NCBI GenBank assembly: GCA_013286145.1
Contig: JABDGH010000014.1
Location: forward strand, 1-51,505
Source of the DNA: Verrucomicrobiota bacterium
Lineage (GTDB): Bacteria > Verrucomicrobiota > Verrucomicrobiia > Methylacidiphilales > UBA1321
Length of the DNA: 51,505 nt
Direction: 5' to 3'
Shown here: positions 35,491 through 44,307 of the stretch, in pieces
How the letters are laid out: each line of letters opens with the position of its first letter
Position numbering within the stretch: the first letter of the stretch is position 1
Position numbers and translations under genes: made by a program
The notes under the pieces: generated by a model
Databases searched by the model: none
Seen by the model: only the letters and a program-made list of their open reading frames with translations
Told to the model about the DNA's origin: nothing

Positions 35491-35718
35491 CGACCAATAT
35501 TAAATAATAACAATTTGTACGATACTTTTTATCATATACATGAAGATAGGGACAAGAGCAAATTTTACCCCGAAGAGCGTTCTCTGCGTCATTAATTTGA
35601 GACTTGCCGTTTGGGTGGTGCGTGCAAGACTTAAATTGAAATATCGTCGCATTAATTTTACTGTTCCATGCATGGAAATTTAGGCAATCTGTTCGAGGCT
35701 TAACCGCCGTTACGTACC
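35491..35718. promoter_or_regulatory. Divergent intergenic region with a 14-bp perfect palindrome
   Basis: This spacer separates the minus-strand five-gene operon from the plus-strand membrane-protein arm. It is A/T-rich (for example 35500-35540). A perfect palindrome TTCCATGCATGGAA lies at 35664-35677, 41 bp before the plus-strand start, a position where a regulator could bind. Promoter elements were not assigned with confidence. Confidence 0.4.
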
Positions 35719-37701
35719 ATGCTTATACTTCAAGCCCTTTTTCTTTGGCTCATGATCTCCGCTCTGGTGATTGGTGGAGCCATTATTTTTCACCGTCTTT
35801 TTCCACAGGAATCTCCCTGGTTTGGCTTTTTTATCCCCCCACTCGCCTTCGTTATTCTTATCAATTTTATCGAGCACATCGTGGCGCTTCCGACCTTGTT
35901 GATCGTTTTACCCTTACTGCTCGGCGCCATTATCTGGGTGATTATTTCGCCGACTTTTTCCAAGGAACAATTACTGTTACCTTCTCTGATATTCCTTGTT
36001 TCGTTTGGCTTTACCTTTGCGATTCGCTGCCTGCAGCCGGATATTAATTATACTTCCGACGGCCTTGCGGATTTGAATAAAATCAACAATTTTTGCCAGG
36101 GAGATGTGCTGCCTCCGATGGATACCTGGTTACCGCCATTTCGATATGAATGGTATTATTCTCTGCAGCACTATGCCGCTTCCCTAGTCAAGCGTCTCTT
36201 CGATATCAAGTTGGGTGTAGCCTATAATGTTTCACATGCGTTACTCTCGGCATTCACCTGCATGGCTGGAGCAGCTGCGGCCTATCGCATCTCAGGTGGT
36301 AAAGTGTGGATTACGTGCGCTGTTCCCTTTCTCATTGAATCGGCTGCCACGGGAAGTTCCGCTTACATACAACTATTCATGCCTAACCACCCCAGCCTTT
36401 GGCTGGCTAACAATCTTTCCGGCGGTTTTTCCGGCAGCGGAATCGATCCGGGCAATAGCAATCCCGACAATCCTATTTGGAAATTATTAGCCTCCGATCA
36501 TCACGAACGCCTTGAGCTTCAAGTTCCAGGTTTTTGGACATGGCGGGATGAATATCATGCCAATTCTTCCGGGCATTTTTTAACGCTTCTTTCAGTATTT
36601 GTCATTGCCGAGCTCGGTTACCTGAAAAAAACGATCTGGCCTTGGGTCATGGCCGTTCTCATCCCGATATTTGCGGTGGTTTCCAGCACTTGGGCTTTTC
36701 CTATAACTTTATTGTTATGCGGAGGAACGCTGGTTACTGCACTGTTCTGTCATCGTCGTCCGTCTCAGACCAGTATCATGTTATTGATACTTTTAGGCGG
36801 CCTGATTTTACTGTGGCCATCCTTTTATGAAGTCACCTCCTCGCCTGAAGCCCCGTCGCTCATACCGACAAAGCCTGAGGAACGCGCACCTTTATTTGAA
36901 TTTGTCATTCAGTGGTGGCCGATTCTAATACTTTGGATTTGCGGTTGGTTTTACTTCCGAGAGCTACCTTTTGGCATCCGCCTGGTCATGTTTGTCATGC
37001 CTATCATGCTGATCGGGATAGAAATAAAAACGATGGAAGGTCGATATAATACCATTGAGAAAATGTGGGGATATATCTATGGAGCAGGCCTTATAAGTTT
37101 ATTTCCAATTATTGCCATGCGTAGAGGTGTTGTAAACCGGCTGATCACGATCGTCTTGTTGTTATCCGCAGCTGTAAGCTTGAGCGGATGGCTTAAGAAT
37201 GCCTGGAATTGGACACCTTGGGGGCCGTGGCATGACGCCGAGTTTCGCCTGGAAGGTAATCATTATATCATGGCAGATGATCAGAAAAAAAAGATGTTTC
37301 AAGTCCTGACACAAGTGAAACATGCGACATTCTTAACGGGAAAATCCGTGGCTTTCAATTACTATGAATCTCCCGCCCTAGCCGTCTTCTCCGAGAATAG
37401 AAGTTACTCGACCTGGACTTATTTTGAGTCTGTTGCCAACTATGTCGATGTCGCCGAATATAGAGAAAAACTCAATAATGATTTTTACTCTGACGCGATG
37501 CCCAATCGATTGCAGTTCCTTCAATCAAATAACATCGCAGGTGTGCTTATCTGGCCGGATAACGATATTTCAAATGATTTTCTCGATAAACTAAGCAAGG
37601 AACTTGAACCTTCTTATCAATATATCGATTGCCGTGGCAATGGAGATAAAAATGCCGGTGTGTTTTTACTTCGATCTGCCCCTGGAAGCAGACCCTATTA
37701 A
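35719..37701 (+). CDS. Large polytopic membrane protein, DUF2298/YYY-like (copy 1)
   Basis: A 660-residue inner-membrane protein with about 12-14 hydrophobic helices and a C-terminal extracytoplasmic part of about 150 residues. The loop QGDVLPPMDTWLPPFRYEWY with YYSLQHYAASLVKRLF resembles the substrate loop of the Chlor_Arch_YYY (DUF2298) GT-C-like membrane proteins, but the match is by eye only. It is clearly paralogous to the protein at 41096: both share FPxESPW(F/L)GFFIPxLA near the start, an IEKMWGxIY(G/A)AGL motif and NNIA(G/A)VLIWP(D/E)-type ends. Likely a lipid-linked sugar transferase or polymerase of surface glycan. It is the first gene of the plus arm; the next gene starts 13 bp later. 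Confidence 0.6.
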   Translation: MLILQALFLWLMISALVIGGAIIFHRLFPQESPWFGFFIPPLAFVILINFIEHIVALPTLLIVLPLLLGAIIWVIISPTFSKEQLLLPSLIFLVSFGFTFAIRCLQPDINYTSDGLADLNKINNFCQGDVLPPMDTWLPPFRYEWYYSLQHYAASLVKRLFDIKLGVAYNVSHALLSAFTCMAGAAAAYRISGGKVWITCAVPFLIESAATGSSAYIQLFMPNHPSLWLANNLSGGFSGSGIDPGNSNPDNPIWKLLASDHHERLELQVPGFWTWRDEYHANSSGHFLTLLSVFVIAELGYLKKTIWPWVMAVLIPIFAVVSSTWAFPITLLLCGGTLVTALFCHRRPSQTSIMLLILLGGLILLWPSFYEVTSSPEAPSLIPTKPEERAPLFEFVIQWWPILILWICGWFYFRELPFGIRLVMFVMPIMLIGIEIKTMEGRYNTIEKMWGYIYGAGLISLFPIIAMRRGVVNRLITIVLLLSAAVSLSGWLKNAWNWTPWGPWHDAEFRLEGNHYIMADDQKKKMFQVLTQVKHATFLTGKSVAFNYYESPALAVFSENRSYSTWTYFESVANYVDVAEYREKLNNDFYSDAMPNRLQFLQSNNIAGVLIWPDNDISNDFLDKLSKELEPSYQYIDCRGNGDKNAGVFLLRSAPGSRPY

Positions 37702-37714
37702 TTCTTACCCTATT

Positions 37715-38734
37715 ATGGATAAAAAAATTGGAGTCGGTGTTATTGGCTACGGCTACTGGGGACCAAATTTAGCCAGGAATTTTAATGAAACTCCAGGTTT
37801 CAACCTGAAAGCGATAAGTGATCTTAGTCAACAGCGCCTTGACTTCGCCAAGAGCCGTTATCCATCCATAGATGTTTTCAGCAATTATATGGATTTGCTA
37901 AATGATCCTGAAATTGAAGCCGTTGCTCTTTCGACGCCCACGCACACTCATTTCAGCATCGGAATGGCCGCCCTTAAAGCAGGCAAGCATCTCCTGGTTG
38001 AAAAGCCTCTCGCCTCTTCTGTCGAGCAGGCACGGCAATTGACCGAGGAAGCTGTAAAACAAAAAAAGGTATTGCTCGTCGATCACACTTTTATTTATAC
38101 AGGCGCTGTTCGCAAATTACGCGAGCTCGTGGAGGACGGCTCCCTTGGTAAAATACTTTATTACGATGCGGTACGGGTTAATCTGGGACTTATCCAGCAA
38201 GACATCAATGTCCTCTGGGATCTTGCCATTCACGACCTGGCGATCATGGATTATGTTCTCGGGGCGCATCCACGCGCGGTTTCTGCAACCGGGCTTGCCC
38301 ATCCTGGCAAACACGAATCAATTTCCTATATCACCGTTTTTTTTGATGATAATCTCATCGCCCATGTTCATGCCAATTGGCTCGCACCGGTAAAAGTTCG
38401 ACGGACTTTACTTGGAGGAACAAATAAAATGGTCGTCTATGATGACGTGGAGCCAAGCGAAAAAATCAAGGTTTACGACAAAGGCATTTCCGTCTCATCG
38501 TCCGTGGAGGACGTTTATAAAATGTTGATTCAATATCGTACAGGCGACATGCACGCGCCGCATATTAACGCCAGCGAAGCTTTACGGACAGAAATTGAAC
38601 ATTTTCACGACTGCATCCGCAAAGGAGAAAAGCCGCTTACAGATGGTGCCGCAGGCATCAGGGCGATTCAACTGCTCGAGGCCGCCTCGCTCTCGCTTAA
38701 AAAGCGGGGAGAACCCATCGATCTCAATCTCTAA
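37715..38734 (+). CDS. Gfo/Idh/MocA family oxidoreductase (WlbA/WbpB-like candidate)
   Basis: A 339-residue oxidoreductase. The Rossmann motif is VGVIGYGYWGPNLARN, the EKP motif LVEKPLASS, and DLAIHDLAIMDY holds the catalytic Asp/His. The start at 37715 (MDKKIGVGV) was chosen because it directly precedes the Rossmann fold; an upstream extension to 37604 would overlap the preceding gene by 98 bp in another frame. Paired with the DegT aminotransferase 6 bp downstream, it resembles the sugar 3-dehydrogenase plus aminotransferase step of UDP-diacetamido-uronic acid synthesis. The exact sugar is inferred. Confidence 0.85.
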   Translation: MDKKIGVGVIGYGYWGPNLARNFNETPGFNLKAISDLSQQRLDFAKSRYPSIDVFSNYMDLLNDPEIEAVALSTPTHTHFSIGMAALKAGKHLLVEKPLASSVEQARQLTEEAVKQKKVLLVDHTFIYTGAVRKLRELVEDGSLGKILYYDAVRVNLGLIQQDINVLWDLAIHDLAIMDYVLGAHPRAVSATGLAHPGKHESISYITVFFDDNLIAHVHANWLAPVKVRRTLLGGTNKMVVYDDVEPSEKIKVYDKGISVSSSVEDVYKMLIQYRTGDMHAPHINASEALRTEIEHFHDCIRKGEKPLTDGAAGIRAIQLLEAASLSLKKRGEPIDLNL

Positions 38735-38740
38735 GCGCCC

Positions 38741-39850
38741 ATGAAAGTTCCCTATTTGGATCTTAAGGCCCAGTACCAGACAATCTCATCCGAAATTAAT
38801 GGCGAAGTTAAAAGAGTATTGGAATCGGGCGCCTTTATTCTCAGCCCGGAGTTGGAATCCCTGGAAACCGAGTTTGCATCCTTCAGTGGTTGCGAACATG
38901 CAGTTGGAGTAAGTTCAGGAACCAGCGCACTACACCTGGCCATATTGGCGGCAGGCATCAAACCTGGCGACGAGGTGCTTACCGTTTCAATGACCTTCGT
39001 GGCGACTGTGGCGGCGATTGAGTATGCTCGCGCCATTCCGCGATTCGTTGATATCAACCCTCTTTATCAAACAATTGATACGGAAAAAATAGGCTCGGCA
39101 ATCACGAAAAAAACAAAGGCGATCATCCCGGTTCATCTGCATGGCCAATCGTGCGATATGGCTCCCCTCCTGGCCTTGGCCGAGCAGCATGGATTGACCG
39201 TTATTGAAGACGCAGCGCAGGCTCATGCTGCTTCCTATCATGGTAAAACTTTGGGGACATTGGGGCGTCTGGGCTGTTTCAGTTTTTATCCGGGTAAAAA
39301 TCTCGGTGCCTATGGCGAGGGTGGGATGGTCTTATGCGCCAACAAAGAGGATGCAGACCAGATTAAACTTTTGCGAAACTGGGGATCGAGCCGCCGCTAT
39401 CATCACGAGCAACGTGGCTTTAATTATCGCCTTGATGCCATCCAAAGCGCCATTCTTCGGGTCAAACTCAGGCACTTGGAAGCGTGGACACAAAGGCGCC
39501 GGGAAATCGCTTCTCTCTACACACAAAGTTTACGAGGGGTTCCGTTAACCTTGCCCTCGGAATTACCAAACTCACGCCACGTCTATCACATTTATGCTGT
39601 ACGCGTAAAAAGCCGCGAGCAAGTCGCGCAAATGCTGTTGGAACGAGGCATCCAAAGCAATTCCCACTATCCCATCCCGGTGCATTTACAAGAAGGCTAT
39701 CGCGATCTTGGATATCAAACGGGCGATTTTCCCGAGAGTGAAAAGATGGCGAATGAAACTCTCTCATTGCCCATCTATCCCGAAATGACGAATGAGCAGG
39801 TTCTGTTTGTCTCTGAACAACTCAAGGAAATCGTGAGCAAACTAAGCTGA
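38741..39850 (+). CDS. DegT/DnrJ/EryC1 family PLP-dependent sugar aminotransferase
   Basis: A 369-residue PLP enzyme of fold type I. The Schiff-base lysine is Lys186 (FSFYPGKNLGAYGEGG), Asp157 (VIEDAAQAH) holds the pyridine nitrogen, and GTSALHLAIL (60-69) binds phosphate. Members transaminate nucleotide-linked keto sugars in deoxyamino-sugar biosynthesis. Beginning 6 bp after the Gfo/Idh gene, it most likely aminates the ketone that enzyme makes. Normal length. It faces the GT2 gene tail to tail. Confidence 0.92.
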   Translation: MKVPYLDLKAQYQTISSEINGEVKRVLESGAFILSPELESLETEFASFSGCEHAVGVSSGTSALHLAILAAGIKPGDEVLTVSMTFVATVAAIEYARAIPRFVDINPLYQTIDTEKIGSAITKKTKAIIPVHLHGQSCDMAPLLALAEQHGLTVIEDAAQAHAASYHGKTLGTLGRLGCFSFYPGKNLGAYGEGGMVLCANKEDADQIKLLRNWGSSRRYHHEQRGFNYRLDAIQSAILRVKLRHLEAWTQRRREIASLYTQSLRGVPLTLPSELPNSRHVYHIYAVRVKSREQVAQMLLERGIQSNSHYPIPVHLQEGYRDLGYQTGDFPESEKMANETLSLPIYPEMTNEQVLFVSEQLKEIVSKLS

Positions 39851-39873
39851 GTTCATTTTCAGGAAAACTTTTG

Positions 39874-40584
39874 TCAGTGTCCCAGGATTTGGATGTCCCA
39901 CCAAACACGTAAAACATCTTTGGCAGCGGCAACGAGTACTTTGAAACGAACCCCGTGCGAAACCCCTGCATCGCGTTGCCTCGTAACCGTGGGAATTGAT
40001 TTGAGACGATAACCTGCGCGCACAGCCCGAATGATGCGCTCGGCTTCCGAAAATGGAGATCGGGAAATAATCCGAGTATCGCGAATGACGCTGTTGCGAA
40101 CGAGCTTCACGGCTCCGGCATCATCGGTTCTAATGCCAAAGAGCATCAACGGGATGAGATTAAAAATATTGGATACAATTGATCTTAAGATTCCATAATT
40201 CTTATGAATACGGGCGGCGATAACGATATCCGCCTCACCAAAATGCTCGATCAAGATTGGCAGAACCTCGGGAGGCCATTGGAGATCGGAAGCCAGGAGA
40301 AAAACCGCATCTTTTGTTGCCGCCGCGTAAAGCTCTTCAAAGGTAGCGCGTATCCCCATGTTTTTTTCATGAAAAATCGGGCGCAGGTGGGAGTTTTGCG
40401 AGGAGAGCCGTTGAATAATCGCCTTCGTATCGTCAGCGGAAGCATCATCACACACGATAATTTCGTAATCATATTCCAACTTGTGCAAAACGGCTTCAAT
40501 TTGGGTTACGGCGGATTCAATCGTGGCTTCCTCGTTGTAGGCAGGAATGCAAACACTGACGCCAGTTATGGAATGAGACCTCAC
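39874..40584 (-). CDS. Family 2 glycosyltransferase
   Basis: A 236-residue GT-A enzyme. CIPAYNEEATIESAV and VCDDASADDT mark the nucleotide fold. The metal motif is atypical: LLASDLQWPPEVL (Asp100) where DPM-type enzymes usually have DADLQHPPE, so the first Asp is replaced by Ala. Charged C-terminal helices and a hydrophobic segment (about 130-150, LRSIVSNIFNLIPLMLFGI) suggest membrane association. It is the last gene of the minus arm, 28 bp after the acetyltransferase gene. Probably adds a sugar to a polyprenyl phosphate or a growing glycan. Confidence 0.83.
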   Translation of the reverse strand: MRSHSITGVSVCIPAYNEEATIESAVTQIEAVLHKLEYDYEIIVCDDASADDTKAIIQRLSSQNSHLRPIFHEKNMGIRATFEELYAAATKDAVFLLASDLQWPPEVLPILIEHFGEADIVIAARIHKNYGILRSIVSNIFNLIPLMLFGIRTDDAGAVKLVRNSVIRDTRIISRSPFSEAERIIRAVRAGYRLKSIPTVTRQRDAGVSHGVRFKVLVAAAKDVLRVWWDIQILGH

Positions 40585-40612
40585 AAAACCACTTTAGCAG
40601 GGAAACTGATTT

Positions 40613-41089
40613 TTAATAAGATGCTTTTTTGATAACTCTTGCGGGATTACCAGCCACGATCATCCCCTCTGGAACATCCTTTGTAACCACACTTCCCGCC
40701 CCCACGATGGCGTTTTCACCGATCTTTATTCCGCATAAAATTGTGCAGTTACTACCCAGGGCAGCACCTCGTTGGATGAGTGTCGGCTCAAGCTTCCAGT
40801 CCGCATCGGTTTTTTTCGTTAAATCCCTGGTCGTGGCGTGTGGAAAGCGATCATTGATGAACATCACACCGTGCCCGACAAAAACGCCGTCCTCCACGGT
40901 CACGCCTTCACAGATAAAAGCGTGACTTTGAATCTTGCACGATTTGCCGATCGTGACGCCTTTCTGGATTTCGACAAACGGACCGATGGTCGTATCATCG
41001 CCGATAGTCGTTGTGTCCCCGCCGTAAATATTAACCAGATCGGGATAGAGTATCTTTGCGTTACGGCCCAATGTGCAATTAACCGGCAT
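40613..41089 (-). CDS. Left-handed beta-helix (hexapeptide) acetyltransferase, WlbB/WbpD-like
   Basis: A 158-residue protein made of hexapeptide repeats: IGDDTTIGPFVEIQKGVTIG, GVTVEDGVFVGHGVMFIND and GIKIGENAIVGAGSVVTKDV. This is the left-handed beta-helix fold of acyl-CoA-dependent acetyltransferases. FINDRFPHAT and the C-terminal PEGMIVAGNPARVI match nucleotide-amino-sugar N-acetyltransferases such as WlbB/WbpD and FdtC. It starts 6 bp after the large membrane protein and precedes a GT2. It is the expected partner of the DegT aminotransferase across the locus, acetylating the new amino group. Confidence 0.87.
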   Translation of the reverse strand: MPVNCTLGRNAKILYPDLVNIYGGDTTTIGDDTTIGPFVEIQKGVTIGKSCKIQSHAFICEGVTVEDGVFVGHGVMFINDRFPHATTRDLTKKTDADWKLEPTLIQRGAALGSNCTILCGIKIGENAIVGAGSVVTKDVPEGMIVAGNPARVIKKASY

Positions 41090-41095
41090 AAGTGA

Positions 41096-43111
41096 TTATT
41101 TTCTACGAACGGAGCTTTTTTCTGAGGGAACCAGAGGCACCGGAGCCGGAAGAGCAGAAGCCTGCGAAGGTGACAGCCTGACGAATAAGCCCGCATTGTC
41201 GGGATGATCCGGAAGCTCCATTTTGCAATCGATGTAATAGTAATCCGAGCTGAGTTGATTTTTGAATTGTTCGAGGAGGGCGTCGGAAATCTTGTCCTCA
41301 GGCCAGATGAGAACAGCCGCAATATTATTACCCCGAAGGAACTCAAGCGGAGCGGCCATCGTACCCGCATAAAACGAATTGTTGAGCTTGCTGCGGTAAC
41401 CGGGTTCATCTGGAAGACCACATTCCGTTTCCTGAAAGGGCCATGCGATCCAGCACCTGTTTTCCGTAAAATCGATGGCAGCAGGCGCTTGATTATAGGC
41501 CCACACCGATTTTCCGGGAAGCATCGTGACGCCATGAAGCCGACCCATGACTTGCATCAAGCGATCCTTCTGCGGATCAACCCGGATATAGCGATCTCCC
41601 TGGAGCCGGCAAAAGCAGGGCCAGTCGATGTTGCTGTAATCGACTTTCAACCACCACCCCATGCAAAGCATCATTATCAGCAACATGAAGACTGTTAAAA
41701 AACGGAAGATGAGACCTCTCTGCGAAAAGGCAAGCGGCACAACCGTGACCAGTCCCGCGGCATAGATGGCTCCCCACATTTTTTCAATCTCGAGCGGGCG
41801 ATCACCAATGGTTATAAATTCGAGTGCGATAAAGAAAATGGCAACGCCAGCGTGCATCCAGCGCCCCAACAGATTGAGTTTGTGCCAGACAAAACAGAGC
41901 ATGAGCCACGGAATAAAAACCGGCCAGAATTGAACGAGGAACATCCAGAGCGGCGTCCTAAATTCCGGCTGCGTCCATTCCAATCTCCTCAATGGCGAAG
42001 CCGAAGTGATCAGAGTATCGACGGAGGGCCAGACGAGAAGGAGTGAGACAAAGCCAACCAGAACGACAAATTTCCAATTTTCTGGTCGCCTGGAAGCAAT
42101 GAGCGCGATGGCCAGGCTTCCCACGCAGAAAAAGAGGACGATAAAAAAGAACCAGGCGCACAGGATCATGACGATCATTGGCATGGCGATTAAACAAACC
42201 CAGGGCCAGTTGGAACGTTCCCGCTGGAATACTTCGTTGGACGCAAGCAGCGACGCCATCACCGCGAAAGCTCCTCCCAGGTTGGCGTGAAACTCGGAGT
42301 AGTAGAGGGTGTACATCGGGGGAAGCAGCTTCAACCCCGGGTGGTAACGATCATGGGCGCATATCCACCAGAAAGGATTCCAGTTCGGCTCATCCCATCC
42401 GCCGTTGAGACTCAGCGAAAGCACGTAGTCGGGTTCGTGTTTGCTTAAAAAGATGAGGAAAATGGCGCCACCCGTGGAGCCGGCCATGACAATAAACAAC
42501 GTGGCTGCGGAAACCCATGCGCGCTTCCCGCTGATCGAATAGGCAGCGCCTGCTCCGACCAAAGCCGTCAGCGCGGCGAGAAGAGCAAAGCCCAGGTTAT
42601 ACCCGGTTCCAATATCGACGGAGAAAAGACGCTTCACGATGGAAGCCCCGTAATGCTGAAAAGTGTAGTATCCGCCGCGGGTAAAAGGGGGCATCCAGCA
42701 ATCGGTCGCGGGCAGCTTGTCACCCATGCAATACTCCAACACGCGAGTCATGTCCCCTGCCCCTTCGGTCCAGTTGGGAATATCGGGAGAGATGCATCTC
42801 AACGCCATGACGAACGTGAAGATCACGACAAAAAGAATGGTGGGGAATTTCAGGCCTTTCCACGAGTAGCCGGGGCGCACCATTGCCCAAGTCAATCCCC
42901 CGAGCGTAAACGGCAAAAGCCAGCCCAGGCTCGGCAATGCCACGTAGTGCTCGAAAAAATTGAGCACCGACATCGCGGCAAGCGTGGGAATAAAAAAACC
43001 GAGCCAGGGAGATTCTCTCGGGAACAGCCGTCGGAAGAGCACCGCCGCGCCAATGACATGCACGCAAATCAGGAACTCAAAAAAAGAGACGCGTAAAAGG
43101 GCCATGGGCAA
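41096..43111 (-). CDS. Large polytopic membrane protein, DUF2298/YYY-like (copy 2)
   Basis: A 671-residue inner-membrane protein with about 12-14 helices, paralogous to the protein at 35719. Shared segments include an FRRLFPRESPWLGFFIPTLA-like start, a loop with DKLPATDCWMPPF then YYTFQHYGASIVKRLF, and an IEKMWGAIYAAGL motif. The C-terminus is extended by a Pro/Ser/Arg-rich tail (SEKSSVRRK). Family assignment is by analogy with Chlor_Arch_YYY membrane proteins and is only tentative. It is the first gene of the minus arm; the acetyltransferase begins 6 bp after its stop. Confidence 0.6.
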   Translation of the reverse strand: MPMALLRVSFFEFLICVHVIGAAVLFRRLFPRESPWLGFFIPTLAAMSVLNFFEHYVALPSLGWLLPFTLGGLTWAMVRPGYSWKGLKFPTILFVVIFTFVMALRCISPDIPNWTEGAGDMTRVLEYCMGDKLPATDCWMPPFTRGGYYTFQHYGASIVKRLFSVDIGTGYNLGFALLAALTALVGAGAAYSISGKRAWVSAATLFIVMAGSTGGAIFLIFLSKHEPDYVLSLSLNGGWDEPNWNPFWWICAHDRYHPGLKLLPPMYTLYYSEFHANLGGAFAVMASLLASNEVFQRERSNWPWVCLIAMPMIVMILCAWFFFIVLFFCVGSLAIALIASRRPENWKFVVLVGFVSLLLVWPSVDTLITSASPLRRLEWTQPEFRTPLWMFLVQFWPVFIPWLMLCFVWHKLNLLGRWMHAGVAIFFIALEFITIGDRPLEIEKMWGAIYAAGLVTVVPLAFSQRGLIFRFLTVFMLLIMMLCMGWWLKVDYSNIDWPCFCRLQGDRYIRVDPQKDRLMQVMGRLHGVTMLPGKSVWAYNQAPAAIDFTENRCWIAWPFQETECGLPDEPGYRSKLNNSFYAGTMAAPLEFLRGNNIAAVLIWPEDKISDALLEQFKNQLSSDYYYIDCKMELPDHPDNAGLFVRLSPSQASALPAPVPLVPSEKSSVRRK

Positions 43112-43370
43112 TCAAAGAAGATCAGACACAAAAACCAGATACAAGGTTAATAGCCGATAACTAAACACACAAAATACGTAAAAAGCAATCGAATGTGCGA
43201 AGCCAGCAAATTACTTTGGCATCTCACTCATGGGCCGTGCGGTCTGCGTAGAGGCCGGTCTTCGGCGCAGCCTGATTGCCACTTTTGAATAACTGCCGCA
43301 AAGTGGACATTAGGGCCATAAAACTGGAAGGTGGCCATCGCGTGGGAAGCATCTTCCGGGGTGCATATGC

Positions 43371-44303
43371 TTACTTCTCGGAGTGGTAAGGTTGGTGCGC
43401 CACGTAGAGTGCCAGGTGGCTTTTACCGTCTGTGGCGTCACTGGCTGTTAGATTGGGATTTTGCAGATATTGGTTCTCCCATTTCACGGCGTTATCGAAA
43501 TCTCCCGACTCCGCGTATGCGGCGGCTAGGGTATCCACTATATGCGGGTCTTTCCATTCGGACAATTCACATGCCTTGGTTGCATATTCCACCGCTTTCT
43601 TACCGTCGCGTAAATTGGCCAGAGGAGACGTTGCCAGAAGCCACGCAAGTTCGTTGTAGGCAGGCTTATATTTTGGATCGAGCTGGATACTGTGATTCAA
43701 GTCTTGAAGAGCCAAGGCATCATTTCCCTGATCGTGGTAGGTTAAGCCTCGGTTGCTGTAGAGAACCGCGTTGTCTGGATCAAGTTCAATGGCCCTGTTG
43801 TAAGCTGCAAATGCCTTGGTGTAGTCGCCCTGCTTCGCGTAATCATTACCCCGAGCATTGTAAGCGGCCACTTGGTCCGGCTCGAACCTGATCGGATCGA
43901 GATATTCGCTTAAGCGCTTTCCCACATAAATGTCATGCTGGTCTGTTGTTTTGGTTAGTGCCTCATCTATCCGCTCTTTCGCCAACGCTCTTTCTTCCGG
44001 TTTGATTGTGTCCTTCACTGCATCGTAACCAGCGAATATGAGGTGTGGATCATCGCTTGCAACCAGCCATTGAAGATCACTAAGCGAGGGTTTGAGATGC
44101 CCAAGATTGCGAAGCATCTCATCCTGGCACCTTTTCGTAGCAGTCGGATAAGCCTGGGCAAAATCTTGAATTGCTGGACGCCCTGCGTGGCCCATTTCTC
44201 CTATAATTGAACTCGCTCCATCCACCGTTCCGAGATAGGGACTCAAGACGGAAATGATGCCGAGTGTGAGAGCATCGACTTTTTGCCTAAAAGCCGGAGT
44301 CAT
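43371..44303 (-). CDS. TPR-repeat protein
   Basis: A 310-residue protein with no signal peptide. A helical N-terminal part (to about 165) precedes three to four tetratricopeptide repeats: AYNARGNDYAKQGDYTKAFA, then VLYSNRGLTYHDQGNDALAL, then a degenerate unit and IVDTLAAAYAESGDFDNAV. The start ATG at 44303 lies 4 bp after the stop of the upstream gene; a longer frame to 44411 would overlap that gene by 104 bp. Such repeats bind peptides. The partner is probably one of the upstream membrane proteins, but this is a guess. Confidence 0.78.
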   Translation of the reverse strand: MTPAFRQKVDALTLGIISVLSPYLGTVDGASSIIGEMGHAGRPAIQDFAQAYPTATKRCQDEMLRNLGHLKPSLSDLQWLVASDDPHLIFAGYDAVKDTIKPEERALAKERIDEALTKTTDQHDIYVGKRLSEYLDPIRFEPDQVAAYNARGNDYAKQGDYTKAFAAYNRAIELDPDNAVLYSNRGLTYHDQGNDALALQDLNHSIQLDPKYKPAYNELAWLLATSPLANLRDGKKAVEYATKACELSEWKDPHIVDTLAAAYAESGDFDNAVKWENQYLQNPNLTASDATDGKSHLALYVAHQPYHSEK

Positions 44304-44307
44304 GGCG

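Noticed and set aside
37604-37714. N-terminal extension of the Gfo/Idh oxidoreductase
   Set aside because: It overlaps the preceding gene in another frame by 98 bp and places 37 extra residues before the Rossmann motif.
43112-43370. Possible small gene between the amino-sugar arm and the TPR gene
   Set aside because: Only short frames with no start site or motif; treated as an intergenic stretch with nothing recognisable.
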